The notes under the pieces are model-generated. The model had not been told where the DNA came from. It did not search any database and was given only the letters and a program-made list of their open reading frames with translations. A program made the position numbers and the translations under genes. From the NCBI GenBank assembly GCA_910588795.1, contig CAJURI010000085.1:1-6814 (forward strand): a stretch of DNA of 6,814 nucleotides. Reading direction: 5' to 3'. This stretch comes from an uncultured Duncaniella sp. Lineage in GTDB: Bacteria > Bacteroidota > Bacteroidia > Bacteroidales > Muribaculaceae. Each line of letters opens with the position of its first letter. The stretch's first letter is position 1. Positions 1 to 6,751 of the stretch are shown one piece after another.

Positions 1-1226
1 CGGAGAAGCTGGTTGTACTTGGCCATACGGTCAGAACGGCTTGCAGAACCGGTCTTGATCTGGCCGGCGTTGGTAGCAACAGCGATATCGGCGATAGTAG
101 CGTCCTCGGTCTCGCCTGAACGGTGAGAGATGACAGCTGTGTAGCCGTTGCGCTGAGCGAGCTCTACAGCACGGAGGGTCTCTGTAAGAGAACCGATCTG
201 GTTAACCTTAACAAGGATGGAGTTAGCACATCCTTCCTCAATACCACGCTTGAGGTATTTTACATTGGTCACGAAGAGGTCATCGCCAACGAGCTGGCAA
301 CGGTCGCCGATAAGGTCGGTGAGCACCTTCCAGCCAGCCCAGTCGTTCTCGCTCATACCGTCCTCGATTGAATCGATGGGGAACTTCTCGACAAGTTCTT
401 TGAGGTACTGAGCCTGCTGCTCTGAAGTGCGCTTGGGAGCACCTTCGCCCTCTTTCCAGGTGTAATCATACACACCGTCCTTGTAGAACTCGGAAGAAGC
501 GCAGTCAAGACCGATGGTCACATCCTTGCCGGGAACATATCCGGCAGCCTCAATAGCCTTGATGATGACGTTAAGAGCATCCTCGGTGCCGTCAAGAGCG
601 GGAGCGAAACCACCCTCGTCGCCCACTGCGGTAGAGAGACCGCGGTCATGGAGCACCTTCTTGAGGTTGTGGAACACTTCAGTGCCCATACGGATACCCT
701 CCTTGAAGCAGCATGCGCCGATAGGACGGATCATGAACTCCTGGAAGCAGATGGGGGCGTCAGAGTGAGCACCACCGTTGATGATGTTCATCATAGGCAC
801 GGGGAGGCAGCAAGTGTTGCATCCGCCGATATATTTGTAGAGGGGGAGGTCAAGGTAATCGGCAGCTGCCTTGGCAACAGCGAGAGACACGCCGAGGATA
901 GCGTTGGCACCGAGATTGCTCTTGGTGTCTGTGCCGTCGAGTGCGAGCATAGTCTCGTCAATCCTGATCTGGTCAAGAGCGTTCATGCCCTTGAGAGCCT
1001 CGGCGATAGGGCCGTTCACATTGGCCACAGCCTTCTGCACGCCCTTGCCCATATAGCGAGACTTGTCACCGTCACGGAGTTCGAGAGCCTCGTTGACACC
1101 TGTAGAAGCCCCGGAGGGAACAGATGCACGGCCACGTGCGCCGGATTCAAGGATTACGTCTACCTCGACGGTAGGATTGCCTCGTGAGTCAAGGACTTCA
1201 CGACCGATAATTTTCTCAATCTTCAT
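1..1226 (-). CDS. eno: Enolase (phosphopyruvate hydratase), C-terminus cut by window edge
   Basis: Enolase interconverts 2-phosphoglycerate and phosphoenolpyruvate in glycolysis and gluconeogenesis, in the cytoplasm, usually as a Mg-dependent dimer or octamer. The frame is open from the ATG at 1226-1224 to the left edge, giving 408 residues. Bacterial enolases are about 425-435 residues, so roughly 20 are missing. The N-terminal capping domain (about 1-130) contains LDSRGNPTVE (12-21) and the mobile loop SVPSGASTG (35-43). The TIM barrel follows: NGGAHSD (150-156, His154), GDEGG (202-206, proton donor Glu204), Mg ligands Asp241, Glu288 (SIEDG) and the GDD at 314-316, base Lys340 (LVKVNQIG), substrate-binding HRSGE (368-372) and Lys391. 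Every expected catalytic residue is present. The start is firm because MKIEKIIGREVLDSRG is the normal enolase N-terminus. Six cysteines lie between 136 and 173. A promoter element upstream indicates transcription separate from carB. Identity is certain from motifs. Confidence 0.98.
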   Translation of the reverse strand, partial: MKIEKIIGREVLDSRGNPTVEVDVILESGARGRASVPSGASTGVNEALELRDGDKSRYMGKGVQKAVANVNGPIAEALKGMNALDQIRIDETMLALDGTDTKSNLGANAILGVSLAVAKAAADYLDLPLYKYIGGCNTCCLPVPMMNIINGGAHSDAPICFQEFMIRPIGACCFKEGIRMGTEVFHNLKKVLHDRGLSTAVGDEGGFAPALDGTEDALNVIIKAIEAAGYVPGKDVTIGLDCASSEFYKDGVYDYTWKEGEGAPKRTSEQQAQYLKELVEKFPIDSIEDGMSENDWAGWKVLTDLIGDRCQLVGDDLFVTNVKYLKRGIEEGCANSILVKVNQIGSLTETLRAVELAQRNGYTAVISHRSGETEDATIADIAVATNAGQIKTGSASRSDRMAKYNQLL

Positions 1227-1281
1227 AGTTACTTGAATATATAAAAAATTGTTTTAACCTATTGTCATTACAATTGCGATG

Positions 1282-1289
1282 CAAATTTA
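1282..1289 (-). promoter_or_regulatory. eno: Putative eno promoter, -7 element TAAATTTG
   Basis: On the minus strand this reads TAAATTTG, an exact match to the Bacteroidota consensus TAnnTTTG. It lies 55 bases before the eno ATG, predicting a leader of about 50 nucleotides. No TTTG is found at the usual 19-21 base distance upstream; the nearest is about 30 bases away, so the -33 element is weak or absent. The element is flanked by a 6-base inverted repeat, AATTGC at 1291-1296 and GCAATT at 1272-1277 (minus-strand reading). The rest of the 133-base spacer (1227-1359) is AT-rich, with no convincing terminator for carB. Confidence 0.5.
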
Positions 1290-1359
1290 AGCAATTTTTT
1301 CAGATTATCACAGCTTTATCAAAAATATTTGGATCAGGAAGCAGGCGTCAGCTCCACCG

Positions 1360-4300
1360 TCAATACTCGTCCCAGCTCTTGATCTCGACACTGTCGAGCG
1401 GATGGGTTGTGAAGGCGTCGATATAAGCCGAAGCCAGACGGGCATTGGTGAGCAGCGGTATATTGAGATCAATAGCCGCACGACGTATCTTATAGCCGTT
1501 GCTCAGCTCCATGTCAGTGAAATTCTTCGGGATATTGACCACCATGTCGACCTTATGCTCATGGAGCAGGTCGATGGCCTGAGGCTGCATGTCGGGCTGC
1601 GACGGCCAGTAGACACGTATGGCCGGTATGCCGTTATCGTTGAGATACGAATGCGTGCCTCCGGTGGCGTATATCGTGTAACCGCGGTTGGCAAGCTCAT
1701 GTGCGGCATCGAGCATATCCGCTTTCTGCTTTGGGGTACCGGTGGAAAGAAGCACACTTTTTGCAGGGACGCGGTTGCCCACCGAGATCATAGCTTTTAT
1801 GAGAGCCTCGGCGGAATCGTTGCCTATGCAGCCCACCTCGCCAGTCGACGCCATGTCGACTCCGAGCACAGGATCGGCACCCTGAAGGCGCGAGAAGCTG
1901 AACTGCGACGCCTTGATGCCCACATAGTCGAGATCGAAAGCATTCTTGTGAGGCTTCTCGACATCAAGGCCGAGCATCACACGCGTAGCTATGTCGATAA
2001 AGTTGATCTTCAGGACCTTTGACACAAACGGGAACGAGCGTGAGGCCCGAAGGTTGCACTCTATGACCTTTATGTCGTTGTTCTTTGCAAGGAACTGGAT
2101 ATTGAACGGACCTGATATCTCGAGCGCGCTCGCTATCTGGCGCGATATCCTGCGTATGCGCCGCACAGTCTCCACGTAAAGTTTCTGCGGGGGGAACTGT
2201 ATGGTGGCGTCACCGGAATGCACACCTGCATACTCTATGTGCTCCGAGATTGCATAGACCACTATGTCACCGTCCTTGGCCACTGCGTCCATCTCTATCT
2301 CCTTGGCTCCAGATATGAACTGCGACACCACCACAGGATGCTTCTTGGACACATTCGCGGCAAGGCGCAGGAAGCGCGTGAGCTGTTCCTGATTGTAGCA
2401 CACATTCATAGCCGCGCCCGAAAGCACATAGCTCGGGCGGACAAGAACCGGGAAACCGACCTCTTCGATAAATTCGTTGATGTCCTCCATGCTTGTCAGC
2501 TCACGCCAGCGCGGCTGGTCCACACCAAGGCGGTCAAGCATGGCGGAGAACTTGTTGCGGTCCTCGGCATTGTCTATGCTTGCAGCAGTAGTGCCAAGTA
2601 TGTTGACTCCCTGCTCGTCAAGCCTTGTGGCAAGGTTATTGGGGATCTGGCCGCCGACGGAGAGAATGGTGCCGTGAGGCTGTTCAAGGTCGAGTATATC
2701 CATCACGCGCTCAAAAGTGAGCTCGTCGAAATACAGGCGGTCACATATATCGTAGTCGGTCGACACCGTCTCTGGGTTATAATTGATCATTACCGATCTC
2801 CATCCCTCCTTCTTTACAGTGAGCAGGGCATTGACCGAGCACCAGTCAAACTCCACGGACGACCCGATGCGGTAGGCACCGGAACCGAGCACCACTATCG
2901 AACGGTGATCATGCAGATAATCCACATCATTCTCCCTGCCATTGTAAGTCAGATACAGATAGTTGGTCTGTGCAGGATACTCGGCTGCAAGTGTGTCGAT
3001 CTGCTTGACAACGGGCAACACCCCGAGCTTCTTTCTGAGAGCGCGGACAAGCAGATTGGACTTCTCGGCCTCGACCATATCCTCCTTCAGTACCTCGCGC
3101 GCCACCTGAAAATCGCTGAAGCCCTGCTCTTTCGCCTGACGCAAAAGGGGCTCCGGAAGCGCGTCAAGGTCATCATAGCCATGCAGTTCGCGCGCGGTGT
3201 TTATGATGTTCTGCAATCGGTAAAGGAACCACCGGTCTATCTTGGTCAGTTCATGTATCCTCTCCACAGTGTACCCCTTGAAGAAGGCCTGGGCTATGGC
3301 GAGTATGCGCTTGTCGGTAGGCTCGCTCAGGGCGTGCTCAAGTTCAGGTATGTCACGCTGATTGTTGCCCACAAAACCATGCATGCCCTGCCCTATCATG
3401 CGCAGGCCCTTCTGTATCACCTCCTCGAATGTGCGGCCTATGGCCATGACCTCGCCCACCGACTTCATCGACGAACCTATCTCACGTCGCACTCCATGGA
3501 ATTTGCCGAGGTCCCAGCGCGGGATCTTGCACACTATATAGTCAAGAGCCGGCTCAAAAAAGGCCGAAGTCTCCTTGGTGACGGAATTCTTAAGGTCAAA
3601 CAGGCCGTAGCCCAGGCCGAGCTTGGCCGCCACAAAAGCGAGCGGATAGCCGGTGGCCTTGGACGCAAGAGCCGACGAACGGCTCAGGCGCGCGTTGACC
3701 TCTATCACCCTATAATCCATTGACTCCGGATCGAATGCATACTGCACATTGCACTCACCCACAATCCCTATATGGCGTATGATCTTTATGGCGAGTTTGC
3801 GCAGCCAATGGTAGTCCTCGTTTGACAGAGTCTGGGAAGGCGCAACCACGATGGACTCTCCGGTGTGTATTCCCAAGGGATCGAAATTCTCCATGTTGCA
3901 TACCGTGATACAATTGTCAAACCGGTCACGCACCACTTCGTATTCCACCTCTTTCCATCCCTTAAGCGACTTCTCCACAAGCACCTGCGGAGAGAACGCG
4001 AGAGCCTTTTCGACAAGACTCACAAGCTCCTGCTCATTGTCACAGAAACCCGATCCGAGTCCGCCGAGAGCATATGCGGCACGCACTATCACCGGATAGC
4101 CCAAAGCAGAAGCCGCCTCTATGGCATCTGACACAGAATTGACAGCCTCGCTCTTTATAGTGCGAACATCGATCTCATCGAGCTTGCGCACAAACAGTTC
4201 ACGGTCCTCGGTATCCATTATGGCCTGCACCGGTGTTCCGAGCACCTCCACGCCATACTTCTCCAGGATTCCCGAGCGGTACAGCTCCACGCCGCAGTTA

Positions 4301-4584
4301 AGAGCCGTCTGGCCTCCGAATGCGAGCAGTATCCCGTCAGGCTGTTCTTTGGCTATAACCTTCTCCACAAAATATGGAGTGACGGGAAGAAAATATATCT
4401 TGTCGGCAAAACCCTCTGAGGTCTGCACTGTTGCGATATTCGGGTTGATGAGCACAGTGGTGATCCCCTCCTCCTTCATGGCCTTGAGAGCCTGTGACCC
4501 GGAGTAGTCAAACTCACCGGCCTCACCTATCTTCAACGCTCCGCTGCCGAGCAGGAGCACCTTCTTTATTTTTTCGTTACGCAT
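1360..4584 (-). CDS. carB: Carbamoyl-phosphate synthase large subunit
   Basis: CarB makes carbamoyl phosphate from bicarbonate, two ATP and ammonia tunnelled from CarA, feeding pyrimidine and arginine synthesis. At 1074 residues it matches the family (E. coli 1073). Domains: carboxyphosphate ATP-grasp (about 1-400) with GSGALKIGEAGEFDYSG (13-29), RAAYALGGLGSG (168-179), HTGESIVVAPSQTL (240-253) and IEVNARLSRSSALASKATGY (294-313); oligomerisation (about 400-553); carbamoyl-phosphate ATP-grasp (about 554-935) with GSGAYRIGSSVEFDW (567-581), VRPSYVLSGAAM (715-726), HSGDATIQFPPQ (789-800) and IECNLRASRSFPFVSK (841-856); and an MGS-like effector domain (about 936-1074) with ATGGT (973-977). Both ATP sites look intact. 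The first half reads more like eukaryotic CPS (YALGGLGSG, NARLSRSSALASKATGYP) than E. coli CarB, as recalled. The effector domain has Trp993 where E. coli has the UMP-contacting Lys993. The gene starts 32 bases after carA stops and is surely co-transcribed with it. The start is firm. Confidence 0.98.
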   Translation of the reverse strand: MRNEKIKKVLLLGSGALKIGEAGEFDYSGSQALKAMKEEGITTVLINPNIATVQTSEGFADKIYFLPVTPYFVEKVIAKEQPDGILLAFGGQTALNCGVELYRSGILEKYGVEVLGTPVQAIMDTEDRELFVRKLDEIDVRTIKSEAVNSVSDAIEAASALGYPVIVRAAYALGGLGSGFCDNEQELVSLVEKALAFSPQVLVEKSLKGWKEVEYEVVRDRFDNCITVCNMENFDPLGIHTGESIVVAPSQTLSNEDYHWLRKLAIKIIRHIGIVGECNVQYAFDPESMDYRVIEVNARLSRSSALASKATGYPLAFVAAKLGLGYGLFDLKNSVTKETSAFFEPALDYIVCKIPRWDLGKFHGVRREIGSSMKSVGEVMAIGRTFEEVIQKGLRMIGQGMHGFVGNNQRDIPELEHALSEPTDKRILAIAQAFFKGYTVERIHELTKIDRWFLYRLQNIINTARELHGYDDLDALPEPLLRQAKEQGFSDFQVAREVLKEDMVEAEKSNLLVRALRKKLGVLPVVKQIDTLAAEYPAQTNYLYLTYNGRENDVDYLHDHRSIVVLGSGAYRIGSSVEFDWCSVNALLTVKKEGWRSVMINYNPETVSTDYDICDRLYFDELTFERVMDILDLEQPHGTILSVGGQIPNNLATRLDEQGVNILGTTAASIDNAEDRNKFSAMLDRLGVDQPRWRELTSMEDINEFIEEVGFPVLVRPSYVLSGAAMNVCYNQEQLTRFLRLAANVSKKHPVVVSQFISGAKEIEMDAVAKDGDIVVYAISEHIEYAGVHSGDATIQFPPQKLYVETVRRIRRISRQIASALEISGPFNIQFLAKNNDIKVIECNLRASRSFPFVSKVLKINFIDIATRVMLGLDVEKPHKNAFDLDYVGIKASQFSFSRLQGADPVLGVDMASTGEVGCIGNDSAEALIKAMISVGNRVPAKSVLLSTGTPKQKADMLDAAHELANRGYTIYATGGTHSYLNDNGIPAIRVYWPSQPDMQPQAIDLLHEHKVDMVVNIPKNFTDMELSNGYKIRRAAIDLNIPLLTNARLASAYIDAFTTHPLDSVEIKSWDEY

Positions 4585-4616
4585 ACACCTAAAATTATAT
4601 ATAGTGACAGTGGAGG

Positions 4617-5687
4617 TTAAAGCATGCTTATGAATTCATCGAACAGGAATTCCGTGTCCTTAGGTCCTGAACTTGCCTCAGGATGGAACTGCGCCGAGAA
4701 GAAAGGCTTGCTCTTATGCCTTATACCCTCATTGGTGCCGTCGTTCATGTTGACGAACAGGGGCTCCCAGTCGGCAGGGAGCGTATCATTGTCGACCGCG
4801 AAACCATGGTTCTGCGAAGTGATGAAGCAGCTGTCTGTGCCAACCCTTCTCACCGGCTGGTTATGGCTGCGGTGACCGTACTTAAGTTTATATGTACTGG
4901 CTCCGGCTGCCTTGGCAAGAAGCTGATTGCCCATGCATATTCCGCATATAGGCTTGCCCGTGGCCATGGCCTTGCGTATGTTCACCACCGTAGCCTCAGC
5001 CATATCAGGATTGCCCGGACCGTTGGATATGAACAGTCCGTCATAAGGAATGGTATTGAAGTCATAGTCCCAGGGCACACGCACCACCCTGACACCGCGG
5101 CGCGTGAGACACCTTATTATATTATGCTTGACTCCACAGTCCACAAGCACCACGGTCTTTTCACCTTCGCCATGGACCTCGACCTCCTTGCACGACACTT
5201 TGCCCACAAGGTTCTCAAGATTCGGGTCATAGAACCCGCAATCATCGCCCCCCTCCATCACTATCTTTCCGAGCATTGACCCGTGCTCGCGCAGATGCTT
5301 GGTGAGAGCACGCGTGTCAATCCCGTATATACCCGGTATCTTCTCCTCCTCGAGCCACTGCGCAAGGGAGCGGTCGGCCTGCCAGTGGGAATGATCGAAA
5401 GAATAATCCTGAGCCACTATGGCACGGCAATGTATGTGATCGCTCTCATAATACTCACTCACATCATCCTTCTCTCGGTGCGGAGGGACACCATAATTAC
5501 CCAATATCGGATAAGTCGTCACAAGTATCTGCCCTTCATAGGAAGGATCGGTCAGACTCTCGGGATAACCCGTCATTGCGGTGTTAAACACTACCTCACC
5601 GGCCGTTGACGATTCGTGGCCAAATGATTTCCCTTCAAAAGTGGTGCCGTCCTCCAGTATGAGGAAAGCGCGCTTAGTCTGTCTCAT
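4617..5687 (-). CDS. carA: Carbamoyl-phosphate synthase small (glutaminase) subunit
   Basis: CarA hydrolyses glutamine and passes ammonia to CarB. I place the start at the ATG at 5687-5685, giving 356 residues, close to the family norm for this phylum (E. coli 382). The frame runs on to a TTG at 5723, but that TTG is the end of the -7 promoter element, so it should lie upstream of the transcript start. The ATG start gives MRQTKRAFLILEDGTTFEGK, a typical N-terminus. The N-terminal CarA domain (about 1-150) has FNTAMTGYPESLTDPSY (34-50) and YGIDTRALTKHLR (121-133). The class I glutamine amidotransferase domain (about 177-356) has the oxyanion strand SNGPGNP (221-227), nucleophile Cys251 in GICMGNQ, GHRSHNQPV (271-279), and catalytic His335 and Glu337 in QFHPEAS. 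The triad is complete, so the enzyme should be glutamine-dependent. It is the first gene of the carAB operon, ending in TAA 32 bases before carB. Confidence 0.97.
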   Translation of the reverse strand: MRQTKRAFLILEDGTTFEGKSFGHESSTAGEVVFNTAMTGYPESLTDPSYEGQILVTTYPILGNYGVPPHREKDDVSEYYESDHIHCRAIVAQDYSFDHSHWQADRSLAQWLEEEKIPGIYGIDTRALTKHLREHGSMLGKIVMEGGDDCGFYDPNLENLVGKVSCKEVEVHGEGEKTVVLVDCGVKHNIIRCLTRRGVRVVRVPWDYDFNTIPYDGLFISNGPGNPDMAEATVVNIRKAMATGKPICGICMGNQLLAKAAGASTYKLKYGHRSHNQPVRRVGTDSCFITSQNHGFAVDNDTLPADWEPLFVNMNDGTNEGIRHKSKPFFSAQFHPEASSGPKDTEFLFDEFISML

Positions 5688-5720
5688 TCGAGTCGAGTAT
5701 TTTAGAACTTTTTCGGGATG

Positions 5721-5728
5721 CAAAGTTA
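5721..5728 (-). promoter_or_regulatory. carA: Putative carAB promoter, -7 element TAACTTTG
   Basis: On the minus strand this reads TAACTTTG, an exact match to TAnnTTTG. Its last base is 34 bases before the carA ATG, so transcription should begin near 5715 with a leader of about 28 nucleotides. No clear TTTG sits 19-21 bases upstream. The short leader leaves no room for a PyrR-type attenuator between this promoter and carA, and I saw no ArgR-like operator. Regulation is therefore not evident from sequence. Confidence 0.6.
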
Positions 5729-5831
5729 CGGATTTTTTATCTCTTTCACATTCATTTTAGCTCTATTTTTCCAGCATCCTCGTCCCTTTGTCTAAAAAAA
5801 ACCGGCCATCTTAATATTTATCGTAATTTTA

Positions 5832-5863
5832 CTTGTTTTTATTACATTATAAAGTTATATTTG
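5832..5863 (+). promoter_or_regulatory. Putative promoter of the nitroreductase gene
   Basis: TATATTTG at 5856-5863 matches the Bacteroidota -7 consensus TAnnTTTG exactly. A 20-base spacer separates it from CTTG at 5832-5835, a three-of-four match to the -33 element TTTG. Spacing and sequence make this the best-formed promoter in the window. Transcription would start near 5868-5870, leaving an unusually long leader of about 130 nucleotides before the ATG at 5999. A weaker candidate, CACATTTG at 5974-5981, lies close to the ATG but lacks a -33 partner. Confidence 0.6.
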
Positions 5864-5873
5864 CGAAATATAA
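5855..5873. promoter_or_regulatory. Possible operator: dyad over the nitroreductase -7 element
   Basis: The 19 bases TTATATTTGCGAAATATAA form a perfect inverted repeat with 8-base arms and a GCG centre. The dyad covers the whole -7 element and the likely transcription start, where a bound dimeric repressor would block transcription. The arms are pure A and T in an AT-rich region, so chance is a real possibility. No regulator gene lies in the window to pair with it. Confidence 0.35.
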
Positions 5874-5905
5874 AACAAATTATCGCATATACAAATTTTT
5901 CGCAA
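5861..5905. repeat. Inverted repeat TTGCGAAA / TTTCGCAA
   Basis: TTGCGAAA at 5861-5868 is matched by its exact reverse complement TTTCGCAA at 5898-5905, with 29 bases between. The arms do not extend further on either side. The left arm overlaps the central part of the dyad at 5855-5873. In RNA it could close a weak hairpin at the very 5' end of the nitroreductase leader; in DNA it could be a second half-site for a regulator. Function is not shown. Confidence 0.35.
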
Positions 5906-5998
5906 CGGAACGCGAACTCATTCCTTGTCAAATTTGTTATCTCTGAAGACACATTCCCATTACTTTAAAGATACACATTTGCAAAAAACTCTCTCATC

Positions 5999-6751
5999 AT
6001 GAAAAGTGTAAAAGAATCCCTACTGGAGCGACGCAGCATCCGACGTTATGAACGCGAAGACATCAGCGACGATGACATGAGACTCATCTTCGATGCGATA
6101 CGCAATACCCCCACCAGCTACAACGGACAGCAATTTTCGGTGATCGACGTCACCGACCCCGAAATGAAACTGAAACTGTACGAACTGATCGGTCAGAAAC
6201 AGATCAAGACGTGCAACCATTTCCTGCTGTTCCTTGTCGACTACCACAAGATAGAGCTTGCCGCCAACGCCATTGGCGAGGACATGCCTGAATTCAACAA
6301 CACCATCGACGGACTCGCCGTAGGCATAGTCGACGCCTCGCTCGCCATGATGAGTGCCGTTGCAATGACCGAGTCACTCGGACTCGGATGCTGCCCCATA
6401 GGATATGCACGCACTGTCGCCCCCGAAGCAATCTCCGTGCTGCTCGGGCTGCCCAAAAAGACATTTGTCGTATGCGGGCTCTCAATAGGCGTGCCCCGGG
6501 AGCTTCCCGACATGAAACCCAAACAGCCACGCGAACTCGTGGTGTTCCATAACCATTACCCCCAGGACGATGCCGAGATGACAGCCGACATAATGGAATA
6601 CAACGAGACCATAAAGGAATACAACCGCACGCGATCCGGCGACAAGACCGACAACGACTGGGCCTCGCATATCCTGTCATACTACCGGGAAGCCATGAAC
6701 TATGGCATGCTACGGGCCCTTCAGAGAAGAGGATTCGACCCTAAGAGATAA
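5999..6751 (+). CDS. NfsA-type FMN-dependent nitroreductase / flavin reductase family protein
   Basis: This 250-residue protein belongs to the nitroreductase fold, closest in layout and length to E. coli NfsA (240 residues), a cytoplasmic FMN enzyme using NAD(P)H for two-electron reduction of nitro compounds, quinones or flavins. Visible features are the N-terminal FMN phosphate motif ERRSIRRY (10-17), the flavin-contacting TSYNGQQ (39-45), the dimer-core helix GIVDASLAMMSAVAMTESLG (109-128), the strand motif GCCPIGYAR (130-138), LLGLPKKTFVVCGLSIGVP (148-166) and KPKQPRELVVFHN (173-185). The tail EYNRTRSG (207-214) resembles NfsA around its NADPH-binding Arg203, suggesting Arg212 plays that role. 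There is no signal peptide or membrane segment. The ATG is at 5999; no earlier in-frame start is supported and no clear Shine-Dalgarno is seen, as usual here. It is transcribed away from carAB. The 63 bases after the TAA show no terminator. The physiological substrate cannot be told; NAD(P)H:flavin oxidoreductase is the alternative. Family is sure, specificity is not. Confidence 0.88.
   Translation: MKSVKESLLERRSIRRYEREDISDDDMRLIFDAIRNTPTSYNGQQFSVIDVTDPEMKLKLYELIGQKQIKTCNHFLLFLVDYHKIELAANAIGEDMPEFNNTIDGLAVGIVDASLAMMSAVAMTESLGLGCCPIGYARTVAPEAISVLLGLPKKTFVVCGLSIGVPRELPDMKPKQPRELVVFHNHYPQDDAEMTADIMEYNETIKEYNRTRSGDKTDNDWASHILSYYREAMNYGMLRALQRRGFDPKR

Larger units (their letters stand above)
5688..5998. 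other. Divergent intergenic promoter region, AT-rich
   Basis: This 311-base stretch separates carA (minus) from the nitroreductase gene (plus) and has no plausible gene. It is strikingly AT-rich compared with the flanking genes. It holds the carA -7 element near its left end, a plus-strand promoter at 5832-5863 with an overlapping dyad, and an 8-base inverted repeat around 5861-5905. An A-run at 5794-5801 next to CCGGCC looks superficially like a minus-strand terminator but has no stem. The part between about 5729 and 5831 shows nothing I can name. Confidence 0.75.

Noticed and set aside
648..1187. A 179-residue plus-strand open frame over enolase
   Set aside because: It is an antisense shadow in the codon register of eno; the product resembles nothing known and every enolase motif is intact on the minus strand.
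1327..1330. TTTG-like -33 element for eno
   Set aside because: It lies about 30 bases from the -7 element, well beyond the 19-21 base spacing of Bacteroidota promoters.
1327..1359. Possible terminator after carB (GGAGC and GCTTC arms followed by an AT-rich run)
   Set aside because: The stem would be only five pairs including a G-U, and the following sequence is not a continuous U-tract. Read-through into eno cannot be excluded.
2218..3723. A 501-residue plus-strand open frame inside carB
   Set aside because: It is in register with carB codons and results from lack of TTA, CTA and TCA there. Its translation is rich in His, Leu and Arg with no recognisable domain, while carB on the other strand is unmistakable.
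5791..5807. T-run next to GGCCGG on the minus strand, like an intrinsic terminator
   Set aside because: GGCCGG has no partner to form a stem before the T-run, and no gene reads into it on that strand within the window.
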